This document shows, one piece after another, positions 14,985 through 25,300 of a stretch of 45,044 nucleotides of DNA; the stretch's first letter is position 1, and the number at the start of each line of letters is the position of its first letter. Origin of the DNA: Clostridia bacterium (GTDB taxonomy: Bacteria > Bacillota > Clostridia > Oscillospirales > Acutalibacteraceae); the NCBI GenBank assembly GCA_900770165.1, contig CAAGJJ010000088.1:1-45044 (forward strand). Reading direction: 5' to 3'. The notes beneath the pieces were generated by a model, which saw only the letters and a list, made by a program, of their open reading frames with translations, searched no databases and was not told the DNA's origin. Position numbers and translations under genes: made by a program.

Positions 14985-16751
14985 ATGCAATTACCCGAGT
15001 CTTTTATGCAAGAGTTAAAATTTAGAAATAGTATTGTTGATATAGCTTCTAGTTATGTTAACCTTAAACGTAGAGGACACAATTTAATTGGACTTTGTCC
15101 ATTTCATTCTGAAAAAACACCTTCTTTTAATGTATACAAAGAAAGTGAATCTTTTTATTGCTTTGGCTGCGGTGTAGGTGGAGATGTAATTACTTTTATT
15201 AGGATGATAGAAAATCTTGATTATATTGAGGCAGTTAAATTTCTTGCAGATAGATGTGGAATGAATTTACCGGAAAATACTACAGATGACAGTTTTGCTT
15301 ATCTTAAAAATAGAATTTATGAAATAAACCGTGAAGCGGCGAGGTTTTTTAATAAAATGCTTTATAGTGAAGAAGGAAAGGAAGCATTAATGTATCTAAA
15401 AGGTAGAGGCCTTAGCCAGAATACTATAACACATTTTGGGTTAGGATTTTCACCAAAATCGAGATATGCACTTGTGAATCATTTAGCTTCTAAAGGATTT
15501 AAGAATTCAGAAATGGTCCAAGCAAACTTAGCTTATAGTAATAGAAATGGCAATGTTTCAGATAGATTTTTTAATAGAGTAATGTTTCCTATTATAGATT
15601 TAAGGGGAAATGTTATTGCTTTTGGCGGCAGGATAATGGGCGATTTAAAACCTAAATATTTGAATACTTCCGATACTCCGGTTTTCAAAAAGAATCAAAA
15701 TTTATTTTCAATGAATTTTGCAAAGAAATCTAAAGAAAATAAATTTATATTAGCTGAAGGATATATGGATGTTATAGCATTAAATCAAGCGGGTTTTGAC
15801 TATGCAATAGCAACTCTGGGGACATCTTTAACCAAAGAACAGGTAAGGCTAATGTCGAGATATACAAATGAGGTTATAATTGCGTATGATTCAGATGAAG
15901 CGGGTCAAAAAGCAACGAAAAGAGCTATATCTTTATTAAGACAGGCAGATTTAGTAATTAGAGTTTTAACTATTCCCAAGGGAAAAGATCCGGATGAATT
16001 TATAAAATCTTATGGCAAAGATGGTCCATTAAAATTTAAACAGTTGCTTGAAAATTCTGAAAATGACGTTATGTATTCTATTGATAAAATAAAAAAAGGT
16101 ATAGATTTAGAAAATCCAGATGGTAAAATTAAGTATTTAACAGAAGTAACAAAAGTTTTGTCGGGCCTTGAAAGTAAAGTAGAAAGGGAAGTTTATGCTT
16201 CTAAAGTAAGCGAAGAAATAGGAATTGAAAAAAGCACAATAATGATGCAAATTGAAAAATTGTTAAAGAAAAACAATAGAATGAGAATGCAAAAAGAATT
16301 TAAAGATATTAGGCAAAATACTGTGTCTAGGATGGATAGAATTAATCCTGAAAAGTATGATAATCTTAGGGCAGCAAATGCAGAAGAAGCATTAATAGCG
16401 CATTTAATAAATAATCCTGAAAATATAGAGTATGCATATTCAAAATTAGAGCCAGATAAATTTAGTACGGAATTTAATAAAAAAATATATAAACAGATAA
16501 TAGATAGAAACAGCAATGGTAGAGGAGTTTCTCTTACAGACCTTTCTCAAGACTTTTCAGTTGAAGAAATATCTAGAATAGCTAAAATGTTGTCCGCATA
16601 TATAAGGCCAGAGGAGTGCAAAAAGGTAATTGATGAATATATTGATGTTATAGTTTATGAGGGTAGTAAGATTAACAATAAAGATGTTATGTCAACAGAT
16701 GTAAATGATATTAAAAAATTTATAGAGTCATTAAGGGATAAGAAAAAATAG
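14985..16751 (+). CDS. dnaG: DNA primase
   Basis: 588 aa. N-terminal CHC2 zinc-binding domain with Cys38, His41, Cys59 and Cys62. RNA polymerase domain with FNRVMFPIID. Toprim fold with Glu258 (AEGYMDV) and Asp302/Asp304 (YDSDEAG), which hold the catalytic metals. The C-terminal part (from about 450) is the helicase-interaction region that binds DnaB. It makes RNA primers at the fork. AAGGAGA precedes the ATG; rpoD follows after 11 bp, preserving the ancient dnaG-rpoD macromolecular-synthesis unit. Confidence 0.97.
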   Translation: MQLPESFMQELKFRNSIVDIASSYVNLKRRGHNLIGLCPFHSEKTPSFNVYKESESFYCFGCGVGGDVITFIRMIENLDYIEAVKFLADRCGMNLPENTTDDSFAYLKNRIYEINREAARFFNKMLYSEEGKEALMYLKGRGLSQNTITHFGLGFSPKSRYALVNHLASKGFKNSEMVQANLAYSNRNGNVSDRFFNRVMFPIIDLRGNVIAFGGRIMGDLKPKYLNTSDTPVFKKNQNLFSMNFAKKSKENKFILAEGYMDVIALNQAGFDYAIATLGTSLTKEQVRLMSRYTNEVIIAYDSDEAGQKATKRAISLLRQADLVIRVLTIPKGKDPDEFIKSYGKDGPLKFKQLLENSENDVMYSIDKIKKGIDLENPDGKIKYLTEVTKVLSGLESKVEREVYASKVSEEIGIEKSTIMMQIEKLLKKNNRMRMQKEFKDIRQNTVSRMDRINPEKYDNLRAANAEEALIAHLINNPENIEYAYSKLEPDKFSTEFNKKIYKQIIDRNSNGRGVSLTDLSQDFSVEEISRIAKMLSAYIRPEECKKVIDEYIDVIVYEGSKINNKDVMSTDVNDIKKFIESLRDKKK

Positions 16752-16762
16752 GAGGATAAAAA

Positions 16763-17866
16763 ATGGATTCAGGACAGATATCTGAGAAAAGTGCAGTTCT
16801 TAAGGAGTTAATGGAGCAAGGTAAGGCTTCTGGACAATTGAATACTAAAGACATATTGGATGCTATAGGTGAACTTGATTTTGAACCAGAACAAATAGAA
16901 AAATTCTACGATTCTTTGGAGTCAATAGGTGTTGAGATAGTAGAGGGATTTGCAGAGACACCAATAGATGATATAGAGTTTGATATTATGCCTGAAGGCG
17001 CACAACCAGTAGAAACGCCATCTGGCGCTGATGTAGCTTCTACCGATGATCCGGTAAAAGTTTATTTAAAGGAAATAGGCAGAGTGCCACTGTTAACACC
17101 TGAAGAAGAAATAGATTTAGCTATAAGAATATCTGATGGAGATAAAAAGGCTAAAAAACGTTTGTCTGAAGCAAACCTTAGGCTTGTTGTAAGCATAGCA
17201 AAAAGATATTTGGGCAGAGGTATGCAATTTTTAGATTTAATCCAAGAGGGCAATTTAGGTTTAATTAAAGCTGTTGAAAAATTTGACTATACAAAGGGAT
17301 TTAAGTTTTCAACTTATGCTACTTGGTGGATTAGACAAGCAATAACAAGAGCAATTGCAGACCAGGCTAGAACTATTAGAATACCTGTTCATATGGTAGA
17401 GACAATTAATAAAGTTAAAAAGGTTTCTAGTCAGCTGTTGCATACAAATGGGCACGAACCAACTGCAGATGAGATTGCAGAAGAACTTGATATGCCAGTA
17501 GATAAAGTTAGAGAGATAATGCGAGCTTCTCAAGAACCGGTATCATTAGAAACTCCTATAGGCGAAGAGGAAGACAGCCATTTGGGAGACTTTATTCCAG
17601 ATGATGACGCTCCTGCCCCTGCAGATGCAGCTTCACACATATTATTGAAGGAGCAACTTTCTGAAGTTTTAGATACTTTAACTCCAAGAGAAGAAAAAGT
17701 GCTTAGATTAAGATTCGGCTTAGGAGATGGAAGATCGAGAACTTTAGAAGAAGTTGGAAAGGAATTCAATGTAACTAGAGAAAGAATAAGGCAGATTGAA
17801 GCGAAAGCATTAAGAAAACTAAGGCATCCAAGCAGAAGCAAAAGGCTAAAAGATTTTCTCGATTAA
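16763..17866 (+). CDS. rpoD: Primary RNA polymerase sigma factor (sigma-A/RpoD)
   Basis: 367 aa, typical for Firmicutes sigma-A with no large non-conserved insert. Region 1.1 (about 10-65), region 1.2 (95-128), region 2 (137-207) with the -10 recognition helix around YATWWIRQAITRAI, region 3 (about 215-290), and region 4 with the -35 helix-turn-helix near VGKEFNVTRERIRQIEAKA (331-349). Directs polymerase to housekeeping promoters. TAGGAGG precedes the ATG. Co-transcribed with dnaG and the Rrf2-family gene. Confidence 0.97.
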   Translation: MDSGQISEKSAVLKELMEQGKASGQLNTKDILDAIGELDFEPEQIEKFYDSLESIGVEIVEGFAETPIDDIEFDIMPEGAQPVETPSGADVASTDDPVKVYLKEIGRVPLLTPEEEIDLAIRISDGDKKAKKRLSEANLRLVVSIAKRYLGRGMQFLDLIQEGNLGLIKAVEKFDYTKGFKFSTYATWWIRQAITRAIADQARTIRIPVHMVETINKVKKVSSQLLHTNGHEPTADEIAEELDMPVDKVREIMRASQEPVSLETPIGEEEDSHLGDFIPDDDAPAPADAASHILLKEQLSEVLDTLTPREEKVLRLRFGLGDGRSRTLEEVGKEFNVTRERIRQIEAKALRKLRHPSRSKRLKDFLD

Positions 17867-17880
17867 AGGGGCTGTATTTA

Positions 17881-18300
17881 TTGCATATAACATTAGAAGC
17901 TGACTATGCTGTAAGAATTGTGGAATTCTTGGCGATTTCCAATAGCATACAAGATGCGGGGAAAATATCTAAAGAGACAAATGTATCGCTTAGATTTTCT
18001 TTGAAGATACTAAGAAAATTGGTATTTTGTGGCATAGTGAAATCTTATAAAGGTTCAAGAGGAGGCTATATTCTTAATAAAGATCCAAGCGAGATTACTC
18101 TTAGGCAGGTTATAGAGGCCGTTGAAGGAAAATATGTATTTAGCCGCTGCCTTAATGAAAAGTATGACTGTAATAATACATATTGTAGATTTTATGAAGT
18201 GTATGATGATATATCTGCTTTAGTTAGAAAGAAACTAGACGAATTTACTTTTGATATGGTTGTAGATAAGAAAGAAAACTGTAAGAAGTGTGATATATAA
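17881..18300 (+). CDS. Rrf2-family transcriptional regulator with possible iron-sulfur cysteines
   Basis: 139 aa. Winged helix at 1-80 with the family's YAVRIVEFLA, SLRFSLKILRKL and SRGGYIL signatures. Cys90, Cys97 and Cys102 (C-x6-C-x4-C) lie where IscR-type members carry three Fe-S ligands (usually C-x5-C-x5-C), and a CKKC pair (134-137) closes the protein. Probably a redox, iron or nitric-oxide sensor; targets unknown and no isc or suf genes are present here. TTG start with AAGGGG about 9 nt upstream, 14 bp after rpoD. Being last in the dgt-dnaG-rpoD unit, its level would follow sigma-A expression. Confidence 0.85.
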   Translation: MHITLEADYAVRIVEFLAISNSIQDAGKISKETNVSLRFSLKILRKLVFCGIVKSYKGSRGGYILNKDPSEITLRQVIEAVEGKYVFSRCLNEKYDCNNTYCRFYEVYDDISALVRKKLDEFTFDMVVDKKENCKKCDI

Positions 18301-18301
18301 A

Positions 18302-18339
18302 AAACCGACATCTAAAATGATGTCGGTTTCTATTTTTTA
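18302..18339 (+). terminator. Terminator of the dgt-dnaG-rpoD-rrf2 unit
   Basis: A perfect 11-bp stem (18302-18312 with 18319-18329), 6-nt loop, then CTATTTTTTAT. Directly after the Rrf2 stop codon. Confidence 0.88.
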
Positions 18340-18391
18340 TTATATAGTGATCAAATTATTTGGATTTAATAATGATAATAAAAAATTTATG

Positions 18392-18418
18392 TTGACTTTT
18401 TAGTGCGTTTGTTATAAA
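18392..18418 (+). promoter_or_regulatory. Probable promoter of rpoBC
   Basis: TTGACT (18392-18397) and TATAAA (18413-18418), spacer 15 bp (shorter than optimal). It leaves a leader of about 160 nt before rpoB, which may hold control elements; no known leader motif was recognised. Confidence 0.45.
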
Positions 18419-18586
18419 ATAATAGACTGAAAAATAATGGAACAGTGTACTCTAAATGCGATAATAATATCACTATTTGTTTAAAAAATCAATAGGTAAA
18501 TTAAATGAATATGTTGAAATTTTTATGGTATAGTGTACGAGTGTTATGCCACTATTGGTAAATAGATGAATGGAGTGATTGAGCCT

Positions 18587-21500
18587 ATGGTAAATGTCAA
18601 ACCGGTGCATCTTGGGAAAAATTTAAGGATGAGTTTTTCTCGTATTGACGAGGTGCTGGACATGCCCAACCTCATTGAGGTGCAAAAGAATTCTTATAAA
18701 TGGTTTCTTGAGGAAGGCCTTAAGGAAGTGTTTAAAGATGTATCAGGGATAACTGACTATACCGGAAATCTTGTACTTGACTTTGTTGACTATAATCTTG
18801 ATGTTGATAAGCCAAACTATAGTGTAAACGAGTGTAAGGAACGTGATGCAACTTATGCTGCTGCATTAAGGGTAACTGCAAGACTGTTGAATAAGGAAAG
18901 TGGAGAGATAAAGGAATCTGAAGTATTTATGGGAGATTTTCCACTTATGACAGATAGTGGAACTTTTGTTATTAATGGTGCAGAACGTGTTATTGTATCG
19001 CAGCTTGTTAGATCCCCTGGCGTATACTATAAAATGGAGTACGATAAAACAGGAAAAGAGCTATTCAGTGCAACTGTTATACCAAACAGAGGTGCTTGGC
19101 TAGAGTATGAAAATGATACAAATGATGTTTTTTATGTTCGTATAGATAAAAATAGAAAAATTCCAATTACAGTTTTTATTCGTGCATTAGGTTTGGGTAG
19201 TGACTCTGAAATTATAGAATATTTTGGAGAAGATGAAAGAATTTTAGCTACAATAGAAAAAGACTCTTGCAAAAACACAGAAGAGGCTCTTTTTGAAGTA
19301 TATAGAAAACTAAGACCAGGTGAACCACCAACAATTGAAAGCGCTCAATCACATATTAATGCTTTGTTTTTCGATGCAAGAAGATATGATATGTCTAGAG
19401 TTGGAAGATATAAGTATAATAAAAAATTAGGTATTTCTGGTCGCCTAGTTGGACAAAAATTAGCTCAACCAGTAGTTAACCCTTTAACAGGTGAAGTTAT
19501 TGGCGATGTGTCTGAAGTTATTACAAGAGAAAAAGCACTTGAAATTGAAAATGCTGGTGTTTCTTGTGCGATAATTAAGCTTGAAGATGATAGAGAGATC
19601 AAAGTTATATCAAATGGAATGGTTGATATTAATTGCTATGTAAACTTTGATGCAGATAAAGAATGTGGAGTAAAAGAAAAAGTAAGATTTAGTGTTCTAG
19701 CAGAAATTTTGGAATCTAGTGAAAACGATGAAGAAATTAAAGAACAAATTAATAATAGAATTGATGAGTTAATTCCTAAACATATTATAGTTGATGATAT
19801 TTTTGCATCTATAAACTATATGAACTGTTTGGCATGTGGCGTTGGAACAAAAGATGATATAGATCATTTAGGAAATCGTAGAATTCGCTCTGTTGGTGAG
19901 CTTTTACAAAATCAATTTAGAATAGGTTTTTCAAGACTTGAAAGAGTTATTAGAGAGAGAATGACTCTTCAAGCTCAAGATTTAGAGGTTATTACTCCTC
20001 ATGCTCTTATTAATATAAGACCTGTAGTTGCTGCTATAAAAGAATTTTTCGGATCTTCTCCTTTATCTCAGTTTATGGATCAAACTAACCCATTAGCAGA
20101 ACTTACACATAAAAGACGTTTGTCCGCTTTAGGACCTGGTGGTTTATCAAGAGATAGAGCAGGATTTGAGGTTCGTGACGTTCACTATAGCCACTATGGC
20201 AGAATGTGTCCTATAGAAACACCTGAAGGACCTAATATAGGGCTTATATCTTACTTAGCAACTTTTGCAAGAATTAATGAGTATGGTTTTATAGAAGCTC
20301 CATTCAGGAAGGTCGATAAAGAAACAGGAATTGTTACATCTGAAGTTGTATATATGACAGCTGACGTAGAAGACGAATTTATAGTTGCTCAGGCTAATGA
20401 ACCTCTTGATGAAGAGGGCAGATTTGTAAATGCAAAGGTAAATGGCCGTTTTAGAGATGAATTCGTTGAAGTAGAAAGCGACAGAGCTGATTATATGGAT
20501 GTTTCTCCAAGAATGGTTGTATCGGTTGCTACAGCTATGATACCATTTTTAGAGAACGATGATGCAAACCGTGCTTTAATGGGATCAAACATGCAGCGTC
20601 AGGCAGTGCCTTTGTTAAAAACGGAATCTCCAATTGTTGGTACAGGAATGGAATATAAAGCTGGTGTCGATTCAGGAGTTTGTATCCTTTCAAAAGAAGC
20701 TGGCGTTGTAAAAAGCGTAAGTGCAGATAAAATAAGAGTGGATTATGATTCAGGAAAATCGGAAACTTTCCACTTAACGAAGTTTATGCGTTCAAACCAA
20801 GGCACTTGCATAAACCAAATACCTGTTGTAGATAGAGGACAAAGGGTTGAAGCAGGAGAAGTTTTAGCAGATGGACCTGCAACATGTAATGGAGAAATAA
20901 GTTTAGGTAAAAATGCATTAATCGGATTTATGACCTGGGAAGGTTATAACTATGAAGATGCTGTTCTTATAAACGAAAAAATAGTTCGTGATGATGTATA
21001 TACTTCTATTCATATAGAAGAGTATGAAACTGAAGCAAGAGATACTAAACTTGGTCCAGAAGAAATTACAAGAGATATACCTAATGTTAATGAAGATTTA
21101 CTTAGAGATCTTGATGAAAATGGAATAATTCATGTGGGTGCAGAAGTTCATTCAGGAGATATTCTTGTTGGTAAGGTTACACCAAAAGGAGAAACTGAGC
21201 TTACAGCTGAAGAACGTCTTCTAAGAGCTATTTTTGGAGAAAAAGCAAGAGAGGTAAGAGATACATCTTTAAGAGTTCCACACGGTGAATGCGGTATTAT
21301 AGTAGATGTTAAAGTGTTTACACGTGAAAACAGTAGAGATGAATTACAACCTGGTGTAAATAAGGTTGTTAGATGTTATATTGCCCAGAAAAGGAAAATT
21401 TCTGTTGGAGATAAAATGGCTGGTAGACACGGAAACAAGGGTGTTGTTTCGCGTATTCTACCTGTTGAAGATATGCCATTTTTACCAGATGGTACTCCTC

Positions 21501-22315
21501 TAGATATAGTTCTTAACCCGTTAGGTGTTCCTTCGCGTATGAATATAGGTCAGGTGCTTGAAGTTCATTTAGGCTATGCTGCAAAAGCCTTAGGCTGGAA
21601 AATAATGACTCCTGTATTTGATGGCGCTCATGAAGATGATATATTTGAATGCTTTGAAAAAGCAGGCTACAGAAAAGATGGCAAGACTATATTAAAAGAT
21701 GGTAGAACAGGCGAGTATTTTGATAATCCTGTAACAGTAGGTTATATGTATTACTTGAAGCTTCACCATCTTGTTGATGATAAAATTCATGCAAGATCTA
21801 CAGGCCCTTATTCATTAGTAACGCAGCAACCTCTGGGTGGTAAAGCTCAATTTGGTGGCCAGCGTTTCGGAGAAATGGAAGTTTGGGCTCTGGAAGCATA
21901 CGGTGCAGCCTATACTCTACAAGAAATATTAACAGTTAAATCGGATGATGTTGTAGGTCGTGTGAAGACTTATGAATCGATTGTAAAAGGACAAAATGTT
22001 CCAAAACCTGGTATACCAGAGTCTTTTAAAGTTCTTATTAAAGAGCTACAGTCATTAGGCCTTGATGTTAGAGTATTAAATAAAAATGAAGAAGAAATTG
22101 ACCTTAAACAAGATCTTTATGATGATGACATGGGATTTGTTCCTTCAGACGAAGAACTATTAGAAGAACCTCAGGTTATGACAGGCCTTGATGGATATAC
22201 TTTAGAAGATGATCCTAATGGAAATAATATGGTAGATGAAAAAAGCTTTTTTGTAGAGGACTCTCAAGAAGAGGAAGAAGTAGATTTTAATTCACTGTCT
22301 AAGGGTGAAATGTAA
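18587..22315 (+). CDS. rpoB: RNA polymerase beta subunit
   Basis: 1242 aa. All the landmark segments are present, including the rifampicin-pocket region at about 488-520 (PLSQFMDQTNPLAELTHKRR, the sensitive-type sequence), GPNIGLI, and the catalytic-core KMAGRHGNKG segment. The C-terminal 60 residues are acidic. ATG at 18587 was chosen because TGGAGTGA (18571-18578) precedes it by 8 nt; an ATG at 18566 lies upstream of that site. Followed by rpoC after 22 bp. The usual upstream partner rplJL is absent; the gene has its own promoter. Confidence 0.97.
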   Translation: MVNVKPVHLGKNLRMSFSRIDEVLDMPNLIEVQKNSYKWFLEEGLKEVFKDVSGITDYTGNLVLDFVDYNLDVDKPNYSVNECKERDATYAAALRVTARLLNKESGEIKESEVFMGDFPLMTDSGTFVINGAERVIVSQLVRSPGVYYKMEYDKTGKELFSATVIPNRGAWLEYENDTNDVFYVRIDKNRKIPITVFIRALGLGSDSEIIEYFGEDERILATIEKDSCKNTEEALFEVYRKLRPGEPPTIESAQSHINALFFDARRYDMSRVGRYKYNKKLGISGRLVGQKLAQPVVNPLTGEVIGDVSEVITREKALEIENAGVSCAIIKLEDDREIKVISNGMVDINCYVNFDADKECGVKEKVRFSVLAEILESSENDEEIKEQINNRIDELIPKHIIVDDIFASINYMNCLACGVGTKDDIDHLGNRRIRSVGELLQNQFRIGFSRLERVIRERMTLQAQDLEVITPHALINIRPVVAAIKEFFGSSPLSQFMDQTNPLAELTHKRRLSALGPGGLSRDRAGFEVRDVHYSHYGRMCPIETPEGPNIGLISYLATFARINEYGFIEAPFRKVDKETGIVTSEVVYMTADVEDEFIVAQANEPLDEEGRFVNAKVNGRFRDEFVEVESDRADYMDVSPRMVVSVATAMIPFLENDDANRALMGSNMQRQAVPLLKTESPIVGTGMEYKAGVDSGVCILSKEAGVVKSVSADKIRVDYDSGKSETFHLTKFMRSNQGTCINQIPVVDRGQRVEAGEVLADGPATCNGEISLGKNALIGFMTWEGYNYEDAVLINEKIVRDDVYTSIHIEEYETEARDTKLGPEEITRDIPNVNEDLLRDLDENGIIHVGAEVHSGDILVGKVTPKGETELTAEERLLRAIFGEKAREVRDTSLRVPHGECGIIVDVKVFTRENSRDELQPGVNKVVRCYIAQKRKISVGDKMAGRHGNKGVVSRILPVEDMPFLPDGTPLDIVLNPLGVPSRMNIGQVLEVHLGYAAKALGWKIMTPVFDGAHEDDIFECFEKAGYRKDGKTILKDGRTGEYFDNPVTVGYMYYLKLHHLVDDKIHARSTGPYSLVTQQPLGGKAQFGGQRFGEMEVWALEAYGAAYTLQEILTVKSDDVVGRVKTYESIVKGQNVPKPGIPESFKVLIKELQSLGLDVRVLNKNEEEIDLKQDLYDDDMGFVPSDEELLEEPQVMTGLDGYTLEDDPNGNNMVDEKSFFVEDSQEEEEVDFNSLSKGEM

Positions 22316-22337
22316 TTGGAGAGGAATGGTTTTATAA

Positions 22338-25300
22338 ATGGAATTTAACGTTTTTGAATCTATTAAGATAGGTCTAGCGTCTCCAGAAAAGATAAGAGAA
22401 TGGTCACATGGTGAAGTAAAAAAACCTGAGACTATAAACTATCGAACGTTAAAGCCTGAAAGTGATGGACTTTTCTGCGAAAAAATATTTGGTCCTCAGA
22501 AGGATTGGGAGTGTCACTGCGGTAAATATAAAAGAATTAGATATAAAGGTAAAGTATGTGACCGTTGCGGAGTAGAGGTTACACGTTCAAAAGTTAGACG
22601 TGAACGTATGGGGCATATTGAACTTGCAGCTCCTGTTTCTCATATATGGTATTTTAAAGGAATTCCTTCAAGGATGGGTTTAATACTTGATATCTCTCCA
22701 CGTATGCTGGAAAAAGTTTTATATTTTGCACTCTATATAGTTACAGATCCAGGAAACACTAGAGAACTCGTTAAACAGCAGTTCTTGACAGAAAAAGAAT
22801 ATCGAGATATGCGTGAAAAGTATGAAGACGAATTTGAAGCTTCTATGGGTGCAGAGGCTATAAAGAAGTTGTTAAAAGATGTAGATCTTGATTTACTATC
22901 GGAACAACTTAAAGAAGAGCTCGCTACAGCTTCTGGACAAAAGAGAGTGAGAATTTTAAAACGTCTTGAAGTGGTCGAATCATTTAGGTTATCAGGAAAT
23001 AGACCAGAATGGATGATTTTAGATGTCGTTCCTGTTATTCCTCCCGACATAAGACCAATGGTTCAACTTGATGGTGGACGTTTCGCTACTTCAGACTTAA
23101 ATGATCTATATAGAAGAGTAATAAACAGAAATAATAGGTTAAAAAGACTTTTAGATCTTGGAGCACCAGATATAATTGTAAGAAATGAAAAAAGAATGCT
23201 ACAAGAAGCTGTTGATGCTTTAATAGATAATGGAAGACGTGGAAGGCCTGTTACAGGACCTAATAATAGACCCTTAAAATCTCTTTCAGATATGCTTAAA
23301 GGTAAACAAGGACGTTTTCGTCAAAATTTACTTGGAAAACGTGTTGATTACTCTGGACGTTCAGTTATAGTTGTTGGTCCTGAATTAAAAATGTATCAGT
23401 GTGGTTTACCTAAAGAAATGGCACTAGAATTGTTTAAACCTTTTGTAATGAAAAGGTTAGTTGAAACTGGTGCTGCTGGGAATATTAAAGCTGCTCGTAA
23501 AGCTGTTGAAAGAGCAAAACCAGAAGTTTGGGATGCATTAGAAATAGTTATTAAAGGTCATCCTGTTTTGCTTAACCGTGCTCCAACTCTTCATAGACTA
23601 GGAATTCAAGCGTTTGAACCAGTATTAGTAGAAGGAAGAGCATTAAAACTTCATCCTTTGGTATGTACAGCTTATAATGCTGACTTCGATGGCGACCAAA
23701 TGGCTGTTCATGTTCCGCTATCAGCAGAAGCTCAAGCAGAAGCAAGATTTTTAATGCTTGCTGCAGGAAACTTATTAAAACCTTCAGACGGAAGGCCAGT
23801 TGCGGTTCCAACTCAAGATATGATTTTGGGTTCATATTATCTAACATTAGATAAAGATGGAGAAAAGGGAGAAGGCAAAATATTTAGAGACTTTGATGAG
23901 GCTCTAATGGCTTATGACACTGGTGTTATAGGACTTCACGCTAAAATAAAAGTAAGAAGAACATTAGAAATAGATGGTGAAGTTAAATCTAAAATAATTG
24001 ATACAACAGTTGGAAGAATTATTTTCAATAGGCCAATACCACAAGACCTAGGTTTTGTAGATCGTAGCAAGCCAGAAAATGCTTTTAAGTTAGAAATTGA
24101 CTTTTTAACAGGCAAAAAGCAGTTAGGTAAGATTATTGAAAAATGTATTAAAGTTCATGGAACACAAAAAACTTCTGAAGTTTTAGATAATATAAAAGCT
24201 CAGGGCTTTAAATATTCAACAAAGGGTGCCATAACAGTAGCAGTATGTGATGCTGTTATACCTCCTACTAAAAAAGATATAATTGCTGAGGCAGAAAAGA
24301 AAATAGATAATATTGGAAAACAGTTTAGAAGAGGTTTAGTATCGAATGAAGAACGCTATAGCCATGTTCTAAAAATTTGGGAAAAGGCTACAAATGATGT
24401 AACATCGGCTCTTCAAGATAATTTAGATCAATATAACCCAATATTTATGATGGCTGATTCTGGAGCTCGTGGTTCTATGAGTCAGATACGTCAGCTAGCT
24501 GGTATGCGTGGCCTAATTGCGAATACTTCTGGTAAGACAATTGAAATACCAATTAGAGCAAACTATCGTGAAGGATTAAATATATTAGAGTACTTTATAT
24601 CATCACGTGGTGCAAGAAAAGGTCTTGCAGATACTGCCCTTAGAACTGCAGACTCAGGATATCTTACAAGGCGTTTAGTTGATGTATCTCAAGATGTCAT
24701 AATTCGTGAAGACGATTGTGGAGCAAATGAGGGCATAGAAATATTTGAAATTCGTGATGGTAAAGAAATTATTGAATCATTGCATGAGCGTTTAATAGGA
24801 AGATATCTCTGTGAAGACTTTGTAGACAAGAAAACAGGTGAAATATTAGTATCTAAAGATAAAATGATGGATGATCATGATGCTGATATAATTACTGGTT
24901 CGGGTGTAGAAAGAATATCTATACGTTCTATTCTTGGTTGCAAGTCAAAACAGGGTGTATGTAAAAAATGTTATGGTTCTAACCTTGCAAATGGTATGCC
25001 TGTTACAGTTGGTGAAGCTGTAGGTATAATTGCAGCTCAATCTATAGGTGAGCCTGGTACGCAGCTTACAATGAGAACGTTCCATACTGGTGGTGTTGCT
25101 AGTGCGGAAGATATTACACAAGGTTTGCCGCGTATAGAAGAACTTTTTGAAGGACGTAAACCAAAGCATTTAGCTATAATAAGTGAAATAGCTGGTGAGG
25201 TTAGGTTTGAAGAAATAAAGAAAAATCGTCATGCTGTTATTTATAATAAAGAGACAGGTGAAGAAAAATCATATTTAATTCCTTTTGGATCAAGAGTAAA

